A stretch of DNA of 64,000 nt, taken from positions 8,766 to 72,765 of the forward strand of contig JAZNOW010000024.1 of assembly GCA_045589355.1 (NCBI GenBank), in the 5' to 3' direction. A program made the translations under genes and the position numbers. The number at the start of each line of letters is the position of its first letter. The first letter of the stretch is position 1. Origin of the DNA: RUG563 sp045589355 (GTDB taxonomy: Bacteria; Bacillota; Clostridia; Christensenellales; Aristaeellaceae). Under the pieces are notes generated by a model. The model searched no databases and was not told where the DNA came from. It saw nothing but the letters and a program-made list of their open reading frames with translations. Shown here one piece after another: positions 8,690 to 17,460 of the stretch.

Positions 8690-9451
8690 TTGAACACATT
8701 CACCCCACCGCCCGGCATGCCCCAGGGCTATCAGCCGCCCCAGCGCAACCGCCGTTCAGACAGGAACGTAAAGCTGCCGGTGCAACCGGCTTCCCCGGCG
8801 CCACTGCGCAAAAAGAAGCGGAAGAAGCAGCCCCTCCTCACGCCGGCACAGCTTGTTGTGCTCGGTGTGCTTGCTGTGGCTTTGCTGATTGCCGTTCTTT
8901 CTGCCTCCAATGCCCATGGCAGCCTGAACAAGCTGCGTCAGGAAAGGGCCGCCGCCGAAAAAGCCTACCAGCAGGAAGTGGCCCGGCACAAAGTGCTTTA
9001 CGAAGACGAGATCCGCTATTATGCCGCCGTCAACAATATCGACCCTGCCTTTGTAGCCGCTGTGATCAAGCGGGAAAGCGATTATGACCCTTACGCCATT
9101 TCAAGGGTGGAAGCCCGTGGGCTGATGCAGATCATGCCTGACACCGGCGAATGGCTGGCCGGCAAGGTGGATGTGTACGATTTTTCCGTGGATATGCTTT
9201 ACAATCCGGAAACCAACATCAAAATGGGCTGCTGGTATCTGGGCTATCTCAGCCGCAAATTCGGCGGCGACCCCGTCACCATTGCCTGCGCCTATCATGC
9301 CGGCCAGGGCAACGTGGAGGACCATTGGCTGAAAAAATACTCTTCCAACGGCAAAACCCTCACCATCGACGAAATTCCGCTGGATGATACCAAATACTAC
9401 GCCAGAAAGGTTTTGGAAGCTTATGCGATCTATCAGCAGCATCATTACTAA
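8690..9451 (+). CDS. Membrane-anchored lytic transglycosylase (SLT domain)
   Basis: Cleaves glycan strands of peptidoglycan outside the membrane. The cytoplasmic N-terminus is Pro/Arg-rich (about 1-55), followed by one transmembrane helix (about 57-75), a short coiled coil and an SLT domain. The catalytic Glu is in VIKRESDYDP; ARGLMQIMP and AYHAGQGNV (the usual AYNAGPG motif with two changes) follow. The start is TTG 8690 behind AAAGGAG, 12 bases after coaE. Total 253 residues. It is in the polA operon and overlaps the next gene. Confidence 0.85.
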   Translation: MNTFTPPPGMPQGYQPPQRNRRSDRNVKLPVQPASPAPLRKKKRKKQPLLTPAQLVVLGVLAVALLIAVLSASNAHGSLNKLRQERAAAEKAYQQEVARHKVLYEDEIRYYAAVNNIDPAFVAAVIKRESDYDPYAISRVEARGLMQIMPDTGEWLAGKVDVYDFSVDMLYNPETNIKMGCWYLGYLSRKFGGDPVTIACAYHAGQGNVEDHWLKKYSSNGKTLTIDEIPLDDTKYYARKVLEAYAIYQQHHY

Positions 9452-10973
9452 ATGCCTGTGCTTTTTGCTGGCCCTGTGCACGTTCTGTGCAGCCTGCCCG
9501 GCCCTGGCCATGGATGAAGAACTGACCATCGGCATCATCTCCGCCAAAACCACCAAGCTCAACCCTCTCGTGGCGGAAGAAAGGGAATTTCAATCCCTCA
9601 CCGCCCTGATCTACGAAGGGCTGTATTATCTGGACGATGAATACAAGCATCAGGAAAACCTGGTGGCTGCCTGCTCCATCGACGGCAAAAGATGGCACAT
9701 CACCTTGCGCGATGATGTGTATTTCCATGACGGCAGGCGAGTGACCGCCTACGACGTGGTGGCCACCATCAACGAAATCCTGCGGCTGGCTGAAGAAGGC
9801 AAGGGCCAGTATGCCCAGCTGAAATACATCGTCACCTCCGCCTCCGCAAATGACGAAAATTCCCTGGTGCTGCAGGTGAACCGGCCCTACCTGGGGGTCT
9901 ATTACGCCCTCACCTTCCCCGTCCTGCCCTCCGATCAGGTGCAGGCGGATAACCCCGTCGGCTGCGGCCCCTATCGGGTGGATTCCTTCTCGCCCGGCAA
10001 TTACCTTTACCTTTCCGCCAACGAAAACTGGCATCAGGATACGCCCTATGTGAAGCGCATCAACGTCACCATGAAGGCGGAAAACCGTGCCCTGATCGAC
10101 GATTATGAGTTTAACCGCGTGGATGCTGCCATCACCCGTTCCGCCACCGCCGGCCAGTACCGCACCGGCCTTACCAACCTGAACATGCCCTACCGCACCC
10201 GTCAGCTGGAAACGCTGCTGATGAACAGCAACAAAATTGCCTTCCCGCTGGATGACGAAAAAGTGCGTCTCGCCGTCCGATACGCCATCGACGTGGACGC
10301 TATCTGCAACAACGTCTACACCGGTATGGCCACCCGCACCGATACCCCCATGCCTGCCGGTACCTGGATGTACAACGAAAACGCCTTCACCTACGAATAC
10401 AACCCCGAAAAAGCCCGTGAACTTTTGAAAGAAGCAGGCTGGGAGGATCTGGACGGGGACGGCGTGCTGGACAAGATCGTCAATGACGAAAACAAGCGCC
10501 TCCATCTTCGCCTGTGGACCTATGAAGAGCAGGACAACAACGTGCGTGCCCCTGCCGCTGCCATGATCAAGGGCATGCTGGAGGATGTGGGCTTTGAAGT
10601 GAAGCTGGAAGTGCTCCCCTTTGCCACGGTGAAGGAACGCCTGCAGGCCCGCAATTTCGACCTGTGCCTGGCTGCCTATCAGATGGATGTGGTGCCCGAC
10701 CCCGGTTTCCTTCTGATGAGCTCCAACACCGGCAATTACGTTTCCTACAAATCCTCCGAAATGGATAAGCTGTTCAAGGAACTGCGCACCTGCATGGATT
10801 TCGAAAAATACCAGCAGCTTCTGTTCCGGATTCAGGAGGTATATGCAAGGGATAACCCCTTCATCTGCCTTTACTACCGCAACGGCGCTCTGCTTACCAG
10901 AAAAGTGTTCACCAACCAGCGGGACACCCGGGAGCCGGAAATTCTTCGCGGCATCGAATCCATCGACAACTGA
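9423..10973 (+). CDS. Oligopeptide/nickel-type ABC transporter substrate-binding protein (SBP family 5)
   Basis: Extracellular binding protein of 516 residues with a signal peptide (MRSISSIITKCLCFLLALC, cleaved near ALA-MDEE; a Cys in this region could support lipidation but no clean lipobox is seen). The mature part has the family 5 features: LNPLVAEE, YEGLYYLDDEY, the domain-joining segment VGCGPYRVDSFSPG, and ARELLKEAGWEDLDGDGVLDK. Start ATG 9423 is preferred because GGAAG precedes it; this overlaps the transglycosylase gene by 29 bases. No permease or ATPase genes are next to it, so it either serves a distant transporter or is a solo receptor. Confidence 0.85.
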   Translation: MRSISSIITKCLCFLLALCTFCAACPALAMDEELTIGIISAKTTKLNPLVAEEREFQSLTALIYEGLYYLDDEYKHQENLVAACSIDGKRWHITLRDDVYFHDGRRVTAYDVVATINEILRLAEEGKGQYAQLKYIVTSASANDENSLVLQVNRPYLGVYYALTFPVLPSDQVQADNPVGCGPYRVDSFSPGNYLYLSANENWHQDTPYVKRINVTMKAENRALIDDYEFNRVDAAITRSATAGQYRTGLTNLNMPYRTRQLETLLMNSNKIAFPLDDEKVRLAVRYAIDVDAICNNVYTGMATRTDTPMPAGTWMYNENAFTYEYNPEKARELLKEAGWEDLDGDGVLDKIVNDENKRLHLRLWTYEEQDNNVRAPAAAMIKGMLEDVGFEVKLEVLPFATVKERLQARNFDLCLAAYQMDVVPDPGFLLMSSNTGNYVSYKSSEMDKLFKELRTCMDFEKYQQLLFRIQEVYARDNPFICLYYRNGALLTRKVFTNQRDTREPEILRGIESIDN

Positions 10974-10979
10974 ACAAGC

Positions 10980-11006
10980 CCTTTCGCATAGGATGAATGC
11001 GAAAGG
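10980..11006 (+). promoter_or_regulatory. Hairpin covering the ymxH ribosome binding site
   Basis: CCTTTCGCAT (10980-10989) pairs perfectly with ATGCGAAAGG (10997-11006) across a 7-base loop. The 3' arm contains most of the AAAGGAG site for the gene starting at 11019. No T-run follows, so it is not a terminator. Confidence 0.6.
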
Positions 11007-11018
11007 AGCGGATGCAGA

Positions 11019-11270
11019 ATGAGCCTTTCCGAATTGCGTACAAAAGACGTGGTGAACACCCTGGACGGCAAACGCCTTGGCAAAGTGATGGACATCGAAT
11101 TTGACCCTTACTCCGGCCAGGTGGAAGCGCTGGTGGTGCCCGGCGAATTCAGGCTCGCCGACGCCATCAAAGGAGAGAAGACCGGCCTTGTCATTCCCTG
11201 GTGCCGCATCTGCAAGATTGGTGAAAACGTCATTCTGGTGCAGCTGGAACAAATGGACGAAAACAATTGA
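11019..11270 (+). CDS. ymxH: YlmC/YmxH family PRC-barrel protein
   Basis: An 83-residue PRC-barrel protein: RTKDVVNTLDGKRLGKVMDIEFD, then EALVVPGE and VIPWCRICKIGENVILV. The family is widespread in spore-forming Firmicutes, where it is annotated as a sporulation protein, though its molecular role is unclear. The ribosome site is inside a 10-bp hairpin. It may be read from the polA operon; nrdR downstream has its own promoter. Confidence 0.85.
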   Translation: MSLSELRTKDVVNTLDGKRLGKVMDIEFDPYSGQVEALVVPGEFRLADAIKGEKTGLVIPWCRICKIGENVILVQLEQMDENN

Positions 11271-11290
11271 AAAATCCCGTTCAAATACGC

Positions 11291-11319
11291 TGGACAAAAG
11301 TATTTTTCCCCGCTATAAT
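11291..11319 (+). promoter_or_regulatory. Promoter of nrdR
   Basis: TGGACA (11291-11296) and TATAAT (11314-11319) with 17-base spacing, 47 bases before the nrdR ATG. Confidence 0.7.
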
Positions 11320-11366
11320 AATGTTTACATACTCTTTCCCGTAACAAAACAAAGGATGGTACATGT

Positions 11367-11831
11367 ATGAAATGCCAGTTTTGTAATTGCGCCGACAGCC
11401 GTGTGGTGGACTCCCGTCCCACCGATGACGGCAATTCCATTCGCCGCCGCCGTGAATGCATCAATTGCGGCCGCCGCTTCACCACCTACGAAAAGGTGGA
11501 AGTGCAGCAGCTGCTGGTGATCAAAAAAGATAACAGCCGTGAACTGTTTGACGCCCAGAAGGTGCGCAGCGGCATCATTGCCGCCTGTCATAAGCGTCCC
11601 GTTTCCGCTGCTGAAATTGAAAAAATTGTCAATTCCATCGAGCAGCTGGCCTATAACAACCTGCAGGCGGAAATCACCACCCGTCAGATCGGCGAAATGA
11701 TCATGGAAGAATTGCGCAAGCTGGACGAAGTGGCCTACATCCGCTTTGCCTCCGTGTACCGTTCCTTCACCGACGTGCCCACTTTCATGCGGGAGCTCAA
11801 GTCCCTGGTACAGGACAGGGATAAAAAATAA
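11367..11831 (+). CDS. nrdR: Transcriptional repressor NrdR
   Basis: Zn-ribbon/ATP-cone repressor of ribonucleotide reductase genes. The N-terminal ribbon MKCQFC...CINCGRRFTTYE holds four Cys; the ATP-cone covers about 49-139 (VIKKDNSRELFDAQKV). Length 154 matches the family. It stands alone between its own promoter and a strong terminator. An nrdG gene lies about 29 kb away in the window; no NrdR box was recognised there. Confidence 0.95.
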   Translation: MKCQFCNCADSRVVDSRPTDDGNSIRRRRECINCGRRFTTYEKVEVQQLLVIKKDNSRELFDAQKVRSGIIAACHKRPVSAAEIEKIVNSIEQLAYNNLQAEITTRQIGEMIMEELRKLDEVAYIRFASVYRSFTDVPTFMRELKSLVQDRDKK

Positions 11832-11843
11832 GCTTTCGCCGCA

Positions 11844-11879
11844 AACAGCCCGGGATGTCTATCCTGCGGCTGTTTTTTT
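11844..11879 (+). terminator. Terminator after nrdR
   Basis: AACAGCC (11844-11850) pairs with GGCTGTT (11868-11874) around an inner GGGAT/ATCCT stem and is followed by a run of T residues. Confidence 0.85.
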
Positions 11880-11933
11880 GCTGTTTCGCCCCTGAAATGC
11901 TGAAAATATGGCCCTTCCTTCCCTTTTTTCACA

Positions 11934-11962
11934 TGGACGGCTTTTTTTCGTTATGCTATAAT
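11934..11962 (+). promoter_or_regulatory. Promoter of the first glycogen phosphorylase gene
   Basis: TGGACG (11934-11939) and extended -10 TGCTATAAT (TATAAT 11957-11962), spacing 17. The leader contains a 7-bp inverted repeat TTGAGCC/GGCTCAA (11969-11975, 11992-11998) ending just before the ribosome site. Confidence 0.65.
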
Positions 11963-12015
11963 ACCATCTTGAGCCATACTATCTTTTGACAGGCTCAATA
12001 GAACGGAGGTCAACT

Positions 12016-14442
12016 ATGCCTACTACGAAGTTTGATAAGGATTCCATCAAGCAATCCATTATCAGCAAGCTGCTGCGCTACAACGGCCGCACCCTGCAGG
12101 ATGCCACCGATCAGATGGTATACAATGCCGTGGCCGCCACCGTACGCGACCAGATCATGCAGAAATGGACTGCTTACCGTGAAAAGGATAAGAACTACGA
12201 CGGCAAGCGTCTCTACTACCTTTCCGTCGAATTCCTCACCGGCCGCAGCCTGCATTGCAACATCCTGAACCTGTGCTCTTCCAAGGCCTATCAGGAAGCA
12301 TTGGACGAACTGGGCATTGATTTCAACCGCATCTTCCAGGAAGAACCGGAACCCGGTCTGGGCAACGGCGGTCTGGGCCGTCTGGCTGCCTGCTTCATGG
12401 ACAGCCTTTCTTCCCTGTCCCTTCCTGCCATGGGCTGCACCATCCGCTACGAATACGGCCTCTTCCGTCAGAAGATCATCAACGGCCAGCAGGTGGAAGT
12501 GCCGGACGATTGGCTGGTAAACGGCAACGTCTGGGAAGTGCCCGCCATGGAAGATGTGTGCGAAGTGCACTTTGGCGGTTATGTGCATGAAGAAGATGTG
12601 GACGGCCGCCGTGTGTTCACCCTGAAGGATTACCACACCGTGGAAGCCGTGCCTTACGATTTCCCCGTGGTGGGCTATGACCTGGAAACGGTGAACAGCC
12701 TGCGCATGTGGCGTGCCCGCTCCCCCAAAACGCTGGATTTTGCCGCCTTCTCCCAGGGCGATTATGCCCGCGCCATCCAGGAAAAGGAACTGGCCACCGT
12801 TATCAGCAAGGTGCTCTACCCCGAAGATAACCACTACGAAGGCAAGATGCTGCGTCTGCGCCAGCATTACTTCTTCACCAGCGCTACTTTGCAGTATGCC
12901 CTGAAGGATTTCAAGCGTCGTTTCGGCACCAACTTCCGTTTGCTGCCCGAAAAGATGACCATCCATATCAACGACACCCATCCCGGCCTTGCCATCCCCG
13001 AGCTTATGCGTCTTCTGATCGACCAGGAAGGCCTGGGCTGGGACGAAGCCAGCTGGATCGTGCAGCACACCGTGGCCTATACCAACCACACCATCATGGC
13101 CGAGGCCCTGGAAAAGTGGCCTGAATCCATGATGAAAAAGCTGCTGCCCCGCATCTACATGATCCTGGAAGAAATCAACCGCCGGGTCTGCGGCCGTCTT
13201 GCCGATCATTACCAGAACGGCCACGACCCCCGCATCGCGCGCATGGCCATCAATGCCTACGACATGGTGCACATGGCCAACCTGTGCGTTGCCATGAGCT
13301 ATTCCGTCAACGGCGTATCCCAGCTCCACGGCGATATCCTCAAAAAGAATACCTTCCACGATTATTATGAATTCATGCCCGAAAAGTTCTCCGCCATCAC
13401 CAATGGTATCACCCATCGCCGGTGGCTGATGAACGCCAACCCCAGGCTGACCCACCTCATCTGCGATACCATCGGTGATAAGTGGATCAAGGATCCCCAG
13501 CTGCTGAAGGAGCTTTTGCCCTCCAAGGACAACGAAGCCTTCCGCAAGGAATTTGAACAGATCAAGTACGAAAACAAAAAGCGCTTCTCCGATCTGCTCA
13601 TGCGCCGCCAGAAGATGGATATCGCTCCCGAATTCATGTTCGACGTGCAGGCCAAGCGCCTCCACGAATACAAGCGCCAGCTGCTGAACGCTTTGCACAT
13701 CATGGTGCTCTATAACCGCATCATGGATGACCCCACCTTCACCATGACACCCCGCTGCTTCGTCTTCGGCGCCAAGGCCAGCCCCGGCTATTACCTGGCC
13801 AAGCAGATCATCCGCATGATCGTCGCCATTTCCAAGCTGATCGAACGCACCCCCCGGGCCAAGCAGTTCCTGAAGGTTGTGTTCCTGGAAAACTATGACG
13901 TGTCCAGCGCTGAAATGCTCATGCCCGCCGCCGATCTTTCCGAACAGCTTTCCACCGCCAGCAAGGAAGCCAGCGGCACCGGCAACATGAAGTTCATGAT
14001 GAACGGCGCGGTCACCATCGGCACCATGGACGGCGCCAATGTGGAAATCGCAGAACAAGTGGGCATGGATAACATCTACATCTTCGGTATGCGTTCCGAT
14101 ACCGTGGTGGATCTGTACCGCGAAGGCACCTACTCCCCCATGCATATCTACGAAACCAACGCCGAAATCCGCCGTGCCCTCACCCAGATCATCGACGGCA
14201 CCCTCTTCCCCGAAAACCCCGCTGCCCTGCAGGATATCTACCACAACCTGCTCTTCTCTGATCCTTACTTCGTGCTGAAGGATTTCGGTTCCTACTCCAT
14301 GGCCCAGCGCCGTGTGGACGAAGATTACCAGAACCGGGAAAAGTGGCTCAAGATGGCCATCACCAACACCGCCATGTCCGGTATCTTCTCTTCCGACCGT
14401 ACCATTGCCGAATACAACGATCAGATCTGGCACCTGAAATGA
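12016..14442 (+). CDS. glgP: Glycogen/starch/alpha-glucan phosphorylase (copy 1)
   Basis: GT35 phosphorylase releasing glucose-1-phosphate from alpha-1,4-glucans with PLP as cofactor. The 808-residue protein has EPGLGNGGLGRLAACFMDS, the segment HINDTHPGLAIPELMR, VQAKRLHEYKRQLLN and the PLP-lysine region EASGTGNMKFMMNGAVTIG. This is full length. ATG 12016 follows GGAGG by 6 bases; the earlier in-frame codons lack a site. It is only moderately similar to the second phosphorylase at 17461-19803 and lacks a malQ partner. Confidence 0.95.
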   Translation: MPTTKFDKDSIKQSIISKLLRYNGRTLQDATDQMVYNAVAATVRDQIMQKWTAYREKDKNYDGKRLYYLSVEFLTGRSLHCNILNLCSSKAYQEALDELGIDFNRIFQEEPEPGLGNGGLGRLAACFMDSLSSLSLPAMGCTIRYEYGLFRQKIINGQQVEVPDDWLVNGNVWEVPAMEDVCEVHFGGYVHEEDVDGRRVFTLKDYHTVEAVPYDFPVVGYDLETVNSLRMWRARSPKTLDFAAFSQGDYARAIQEKELATVISKVLYPEDNHYEGKMLRLRQHYFFTSATLQYALKDFKRRFGTNFRLLPEKMTIHINDTHPGLAIPELMRLLIDQEGLGWDEASWIVQHTVAYTNHTIMAEALEKWPESMMKKLLPRIYMILEEINRRVCGRLADHYQNGHDPRIARMAINAYDMVHMANLCVAMSYSVNGVSQLHGDILKKNTFHDYYEFMPEKFSAITNGITHRRWLMNANPRLTHLICDTIGDKWIKDPQLLKELLPSKDNEAFRKEFEQIKYENKKRFSDLLMRRQKMDIAPEFMFDVQAKRLHEYKRQLLNALHIMVLYNRIMDDPTFTMTPRCFVFGAKASPGYYLAKQIIRMIVAISKLIERTPRAKQFLKVVFLENYDVSSAEMLMPAADLSEQLSTASKEASGTGNMKFMMNGAVTIGTMDGANVEIAEQVGMDNIYIFGMRSDTVVDLYREGTYSPMHIYETNAEIRRALTQIIDGTLFPENPAALQDIYHNLLFSDPYFVLKDFGSYSMAQRRVDEDYQNREKWLKMAITNTAMSGIFSSDRTIAEYNDQIWHLK

Positions 14443-14466
14443 TTTTTGAAAGAAAGGATGCTTGCC

Positions 14467-14994
14467 ATGCTGGAAAATGTGCTGCTTGATCATTTTGCCG
14501 CTTACCCCCATATGCAGCCCCAGGATGCCGTAAAACTGGTTTACCAGCACACCTTCGGCCCCGGCCATATGATCCGCGACGGAAAGAAAGCAGCCCTTCT
14601 GATCCAGCAGGAAATGGCATCCCTCTCTCCTGTGGACAGGAAAGAACCTTTGTACGAATCCATCGGCAACGGCCTTTGCCGGCTGAACCTGCGGCCCTGC
14701 GTGGAAAAGGGGCTGGACAGCCAGTTTATCCTGCGCCTGTTCCTGGAAGCCGCCCAATCCACCACCGCCACCAAAAAGGAACTGCGGCAAAACCTGCGCG
14801 TTCTGCAGAAGCTGGCCGATCAGGACGAAACGCCCTTTGATGCCATTGAGCTGGATATGTTCATGCTGCAGTACGAGGACAAAGGTTATCCTGCCGTTCA
14901 CCACTCCGACGCCTACCGGGCATCCTATGCCCCGGCCTACCGCGTGGTGATCCAGAAAAAACTGAAGGATGCCCTGAAGGCACTCCGGAAATAA
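14467..14994 (+). CDS. Conserved protein of unknown function
   Basis: I do not recognise this 175-residue soluble protein. It is predicted mostly helical, with a conserved-looking N-terminal block (VKLVYQHTFGPGHMI) rich in His/Gly and a C-terminal Tyr-rich block (HHSDAYRASYAPAYRVV). ATG 14467 is preferred, 9 bases after AAAGG. It begins 24 bases after the phosphorylase stop, with no terminator between, so it is likely co-transcribed with glgP and ends at a strong terminator. Confidence 0.7.
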   Translation: MLENVLLDHFAAYPHMQPQDAVKLVYQHTFGPGHMIRDGKKAALLIQQEMASLSPVDRKEPLYESIGNGLCRLNLRPCVEKGLDSQFILRLFLEAAQSTTATKKELRQNLRVLQKLADQDETPFDAIELDMFMLQYEDKGYPAVHHSDAYRASYAPAYRVVIQKKLKDALKALRK

Positions 14995-14998
14995 GAAA

Positions 14999-15040
14999 AA
15001 TTCCTTGCTTTCCTGTGAGAGGGCAAGGAATTCTCTTTCT
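14999..15040 (+). terminator. Terminator of the glgP-unknown unit
   Basis: AATTCCTTGC (14999-15008) pairs with GCAAGGAATT (15023-15032), followed by the T-rich CTCTTTCTT. Confidence 0.75.
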
Positions 15041-15059
15041 TAAGAAAGGAGGATTTCCC

Positions 15060-16058
15060 ATGCAAACCCTTGCTGTCACCGTGATGAACCTGTGCGTCCC
15101 CTGCGAAAACCGTTGCCGCTATTGCCTTCTTTCTTACGACGGCAAAATAACCGGTGTGGACTATAAACGCAGCGAAATCTACGCACGCCGCTTTTATGAA
15201 TGGCTTGGCCAAAACCGGCCGGACATCCATTTTTCCTTTGGCTTTGGCTATTCCATGGAGCATCCGCAGCTTCTCAACGCCATTGATTTTTGTCAGAGCA
15301 TCCACTCGCCCACCGGTGAATTCCTGCAATTTGACGGCATGAAATTCCGCAGTGAAGAACAGCTGTATTCCCTGCTGAGCCAGCTGAAGGCCCACGGCAT
15401 CCGCCTGATTGACCTGACCTTCTACGGCACAGAGCAGTACCATGATCGTTTTGCCGGCAGAAGCGGCGATTATCGGCTTATGCTGAACACCCTGAAGCAG
15501 TGCAACAAACTGGAGCTGGACGTAACCGTCACGATTCCCCTCACCTGCGAAAGCGCACCGCTTCTGGACGCGCTGCTTCATGAACTGGAAACATACAAAA
15601 TAAAGCGAATCTCCCTCTTCGTGCCCCACGGCGAAGGCCGCGGCCGCCATTTGCAGTCCATCCGGCTGACGGAGGAATGCTATGCCAGGTTGAGCGAGCA
15701 TGCTAAAACTTTCTTCAATACCGCTCGCTTCAAAACGGAAAAGCAATGGCTGCTGGAAGGCTTTCCTGCCCTTCATCACCGCGCCCTGACCGTAACCCTG
15801 ACCCCCGATACTGTTAATTTCTTCGAAAACCTCCCCTTTGACGAAACCATCCGCCATCTGGAACAATTGGATGACCATTATTTTTCCGTCATTCCGCCGG
15901 TGGAAGAATTGGCCGAAGTGTACGGCAATCCCGAAAGCAACCTGTATTACAGCGCCCGTGACCTGTATTTGCTTTACCAGGCCATGTACATCAAAGACCG
16001 CCGTCTTTCCCTCTATGATATCAACGACGAACGTCATTGCTTTGTGCGCCGTTTCTGA
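15060..16058 (+). CDS. Radical SAM protein of unknown specificity
   Basis: A 332-residue radical SAM enzyme. The 4Fe-4S motif CxxxCxxC is at residues 20-27 (CENRCRYC), preceded by another Cys (CVPC). It has no recognisable C-terminal auxiliary Cys cluster. The middle region (LIDLTFYGTEQYHDRFAGRSGDY) resembles the barrel of radical SAM enzymes that look up partial alignments in genomes as hypothetical. ATG 15060 follows AAAGGAGG. It stands alone between a terminator and the apgM promoter, so context does not suggest a substrate. Confidence 0.75.
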   Translation: MQTLAVTVMNLCVPCENRCRYCLLSYDGKITGVDYKRSEIYARRFYEWLGQNRPDIHFSFGFGYSMEHPQLLNAIDFCQSIHSPTGEFLQFDGMKFRSEEQLYSLLSQLKAHGIRLIDLTFYGTEQYHDRFAGRSGDYRLMLNTLKQCNKLELDVTVTIPLTCESAPLLDALLHELETYKIKRISLFVPHGEGRGRHLQSIRLTEECYARLSEHAKTFFNTARFKTEKQWLLEGFPALHHRALTVTLTPDTVNFFENLPFDETIRHLEQLDDHYFSVIPPVEELAEVYGNPESNLYYSARDLYLLYQAMYIKDRRLSLYDINDERHCFVRRF

Positions 16059-16107
16059 CGCATGCAAAAATTCTTTGATTTTCATTTGTATTTCTTGCCC
16101 TCTCACC

Positions 16108-16136
16108 TCGACAAACAGGAAGGATTGTTTTAAAAT
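16108..16136 (+). promoter_or_regulatory. Promoter of apgM
   Basis: TCGACA (16108-16113) and TAAAAT (16131-16136), spacing 17, 50 bases before the start codon. Confidence 0.5.
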
Positions 16137-16185
16137 ATAGGGGTGCAAAAAAGCACACAGCAAACAGAACAGGAGAACAAAAACC

Positions 16186-17406
16186 ATGAAGTATGTATTG
16201 GTCATTGGCGATGGCATGAGTGACGATCCCATTGCGGAACTTCAGAATAAAACCCCTCTTGAATACCTGGATCTGCCCGCTTTCGGCGTTCTGGCCGGCA
16301 GCGAAGTGGGCACCTGTCAGACGGTGCCGGAAGGCGTGCCCGCCGGCAGCGATACCGCCATCCTCAACATTTTCGGTTATGATCCCCGCTGGAGCTATAC
16401 CGGCCGCAGCGTGCTGGAAGCAGCCGGTGTGGGCGTTACGCTGAAAAAGGGCGAAGTGTCCATGCGCGTGAACCTTTGCGCCGTGGAAGAAATGGACGGC
16501 AAATTGATCATCCACAGCCATAACGGCGGCAACATCGAAGGCGACGAAGCGGAAACCCTGATGAACGATCTTCTGAAGGATCCCCGGTTTACGCCTGCCG
16601 CTCAAAAGGCCAAGCTCACCGTTCACGTCAGCCGCACCTTCCGCCACATCGGCGTTTTCTCCGACGTGGACGAAACCGCCGTATTCAAAACCACCGAGCC
16701 CCATAACGTGCTGGAACAGGACGTGGCCCTTTATTACCCCACCGGCGCCATGAAGGAAGAGATCACCGCCCTGATGCAGGCCTCCTACGAAGTGCTGAAG
16801 GATCACCCCATCAACAAGGCCCGCATGGCAGAAGGCAAGCTGCCCGCCAACATGATCTGGCCCTGGGGCGCAGGCCGTGCCATGCTGCTGGATAATTTCA
16901 CCGAAAAATACGGCCGCACAGGCACCGTCATTTCCGCCGTTCCCCTGGTATGGGGCATTGCGGAACTGGCCGGCCTCAAGCACCCCGAAGTGCCCGGCGC
17001 CAACGGCGATCTGGATACAAATTACGAAGGCAAAGTGGACGCTGCCATCGAAGCCTTGAAAAACGGGGACGATTTTGCTGCCATCCACGTGGAAGCGCCC
17101 GACGAAATGACCCATGCCGGCAAGCTGCCCGAAAAGATGGAAGCCATCCGTCGGCTGGATGAACGGGTGATCAAGCCCCTGCTGGAAAAGCTGCCCGCGC
17201 TGGGTGATTTCCGCATCCTGCTGCTCAGCGACCATAAAACCCTCATGTCCACCCGCACCCATGACGGCAAGCCCGTCCCCTACGCCATCTACGACAGCCG
17301 CACCCCCGGCACTCCTTCCCGGCTGGATGAAGCCACCGCGGCCAAAGGCAACTGGATGCCCGAAGGCCGGTTCATCATGGGCCGCTTGCTGGAAGTGGAC
17401 GCATAA
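16186..17406 (+). CDS. apgM: Cofactor-independent phosphoglycerate mutase, ApgM type
   Basis: Alkaline-phosphatase superfamily enzyme of 406 residues. It has the metal site VIGDGMSDDP at the N-terminus, the Ser/Thr region VPAGSDTAILNIFGYDP, and late metal ligands HVEAPDEMTHAG and LSDHKT. The bacterial members of this branch have also been proposed to act as homoserine kinases; the asd-dapA-dapB genes 6 kb downstream make that alternative worth noting but not decisive. It has its own promoter and ends at a terminator shared with the convergent phosphorylase gene. Confidence 0.88.
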   Translation: MKYVLVIGDGMSDDPIAELQNKTPLEYLDLPAFGVLAGSEVGTCQTVPEGVPAGSDTAILNIFGYDPRWSYTGRSVLEAAGVGVTLKKGEVSMRVNLCAVEEMDGKLIIHSHNGGNIEGDEAETLMNDLLKDPRFTPAAQKAKLTVHVSRTFRHIGVFSDVDETAVFKTTEPHNVLEQDVALYYPTGAMKEEITALMQASYEVLKDHPINKARMAEGKLPANMIWPWGAGRAMLLDNFTEKYGRTGTVISAVPLVWGIAELAGLKHPEVPGANGDLDTNYEGKVDAAIEALKNGDDFAAIHVEAPDEMTHAGKLPEKMEAIRRLDERVIKPLLEKLPALGDFRILLLSDHKTLMSTRTHDGKPVPYAIYDSRTPGTPSRLDEATAAKGNWMPEGRFIMGRLLEVDA

Positions 17407-17421
17407 ACTGCAAACAAAAAA

Positions 17422-17453
17422 CCGCTTTGCTCTTTGGCAAAGCGGCTTTTTTT
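17422..17453. terminator. Bidirectional terminator between apgM and the second phosphorylase
   Basis: CCGCTTTGC (17422-17430) pairs with GCAAAGCGG (17437-17445), flanked by A residues on the left and T residues on the right, so it can serve both converging genes. Confidence 0.85.
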
Positions 17454-17460
17454 CTGTTGA

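Noticed and set aside
12010..14904. A 964-codon open frame antisense to the first phosphorylase
   Set aside because: It is the reverse frame of a gene with strong third-position G/C bias; the composition (His, Gly, Val) is an artefact and there is no ribosome site.
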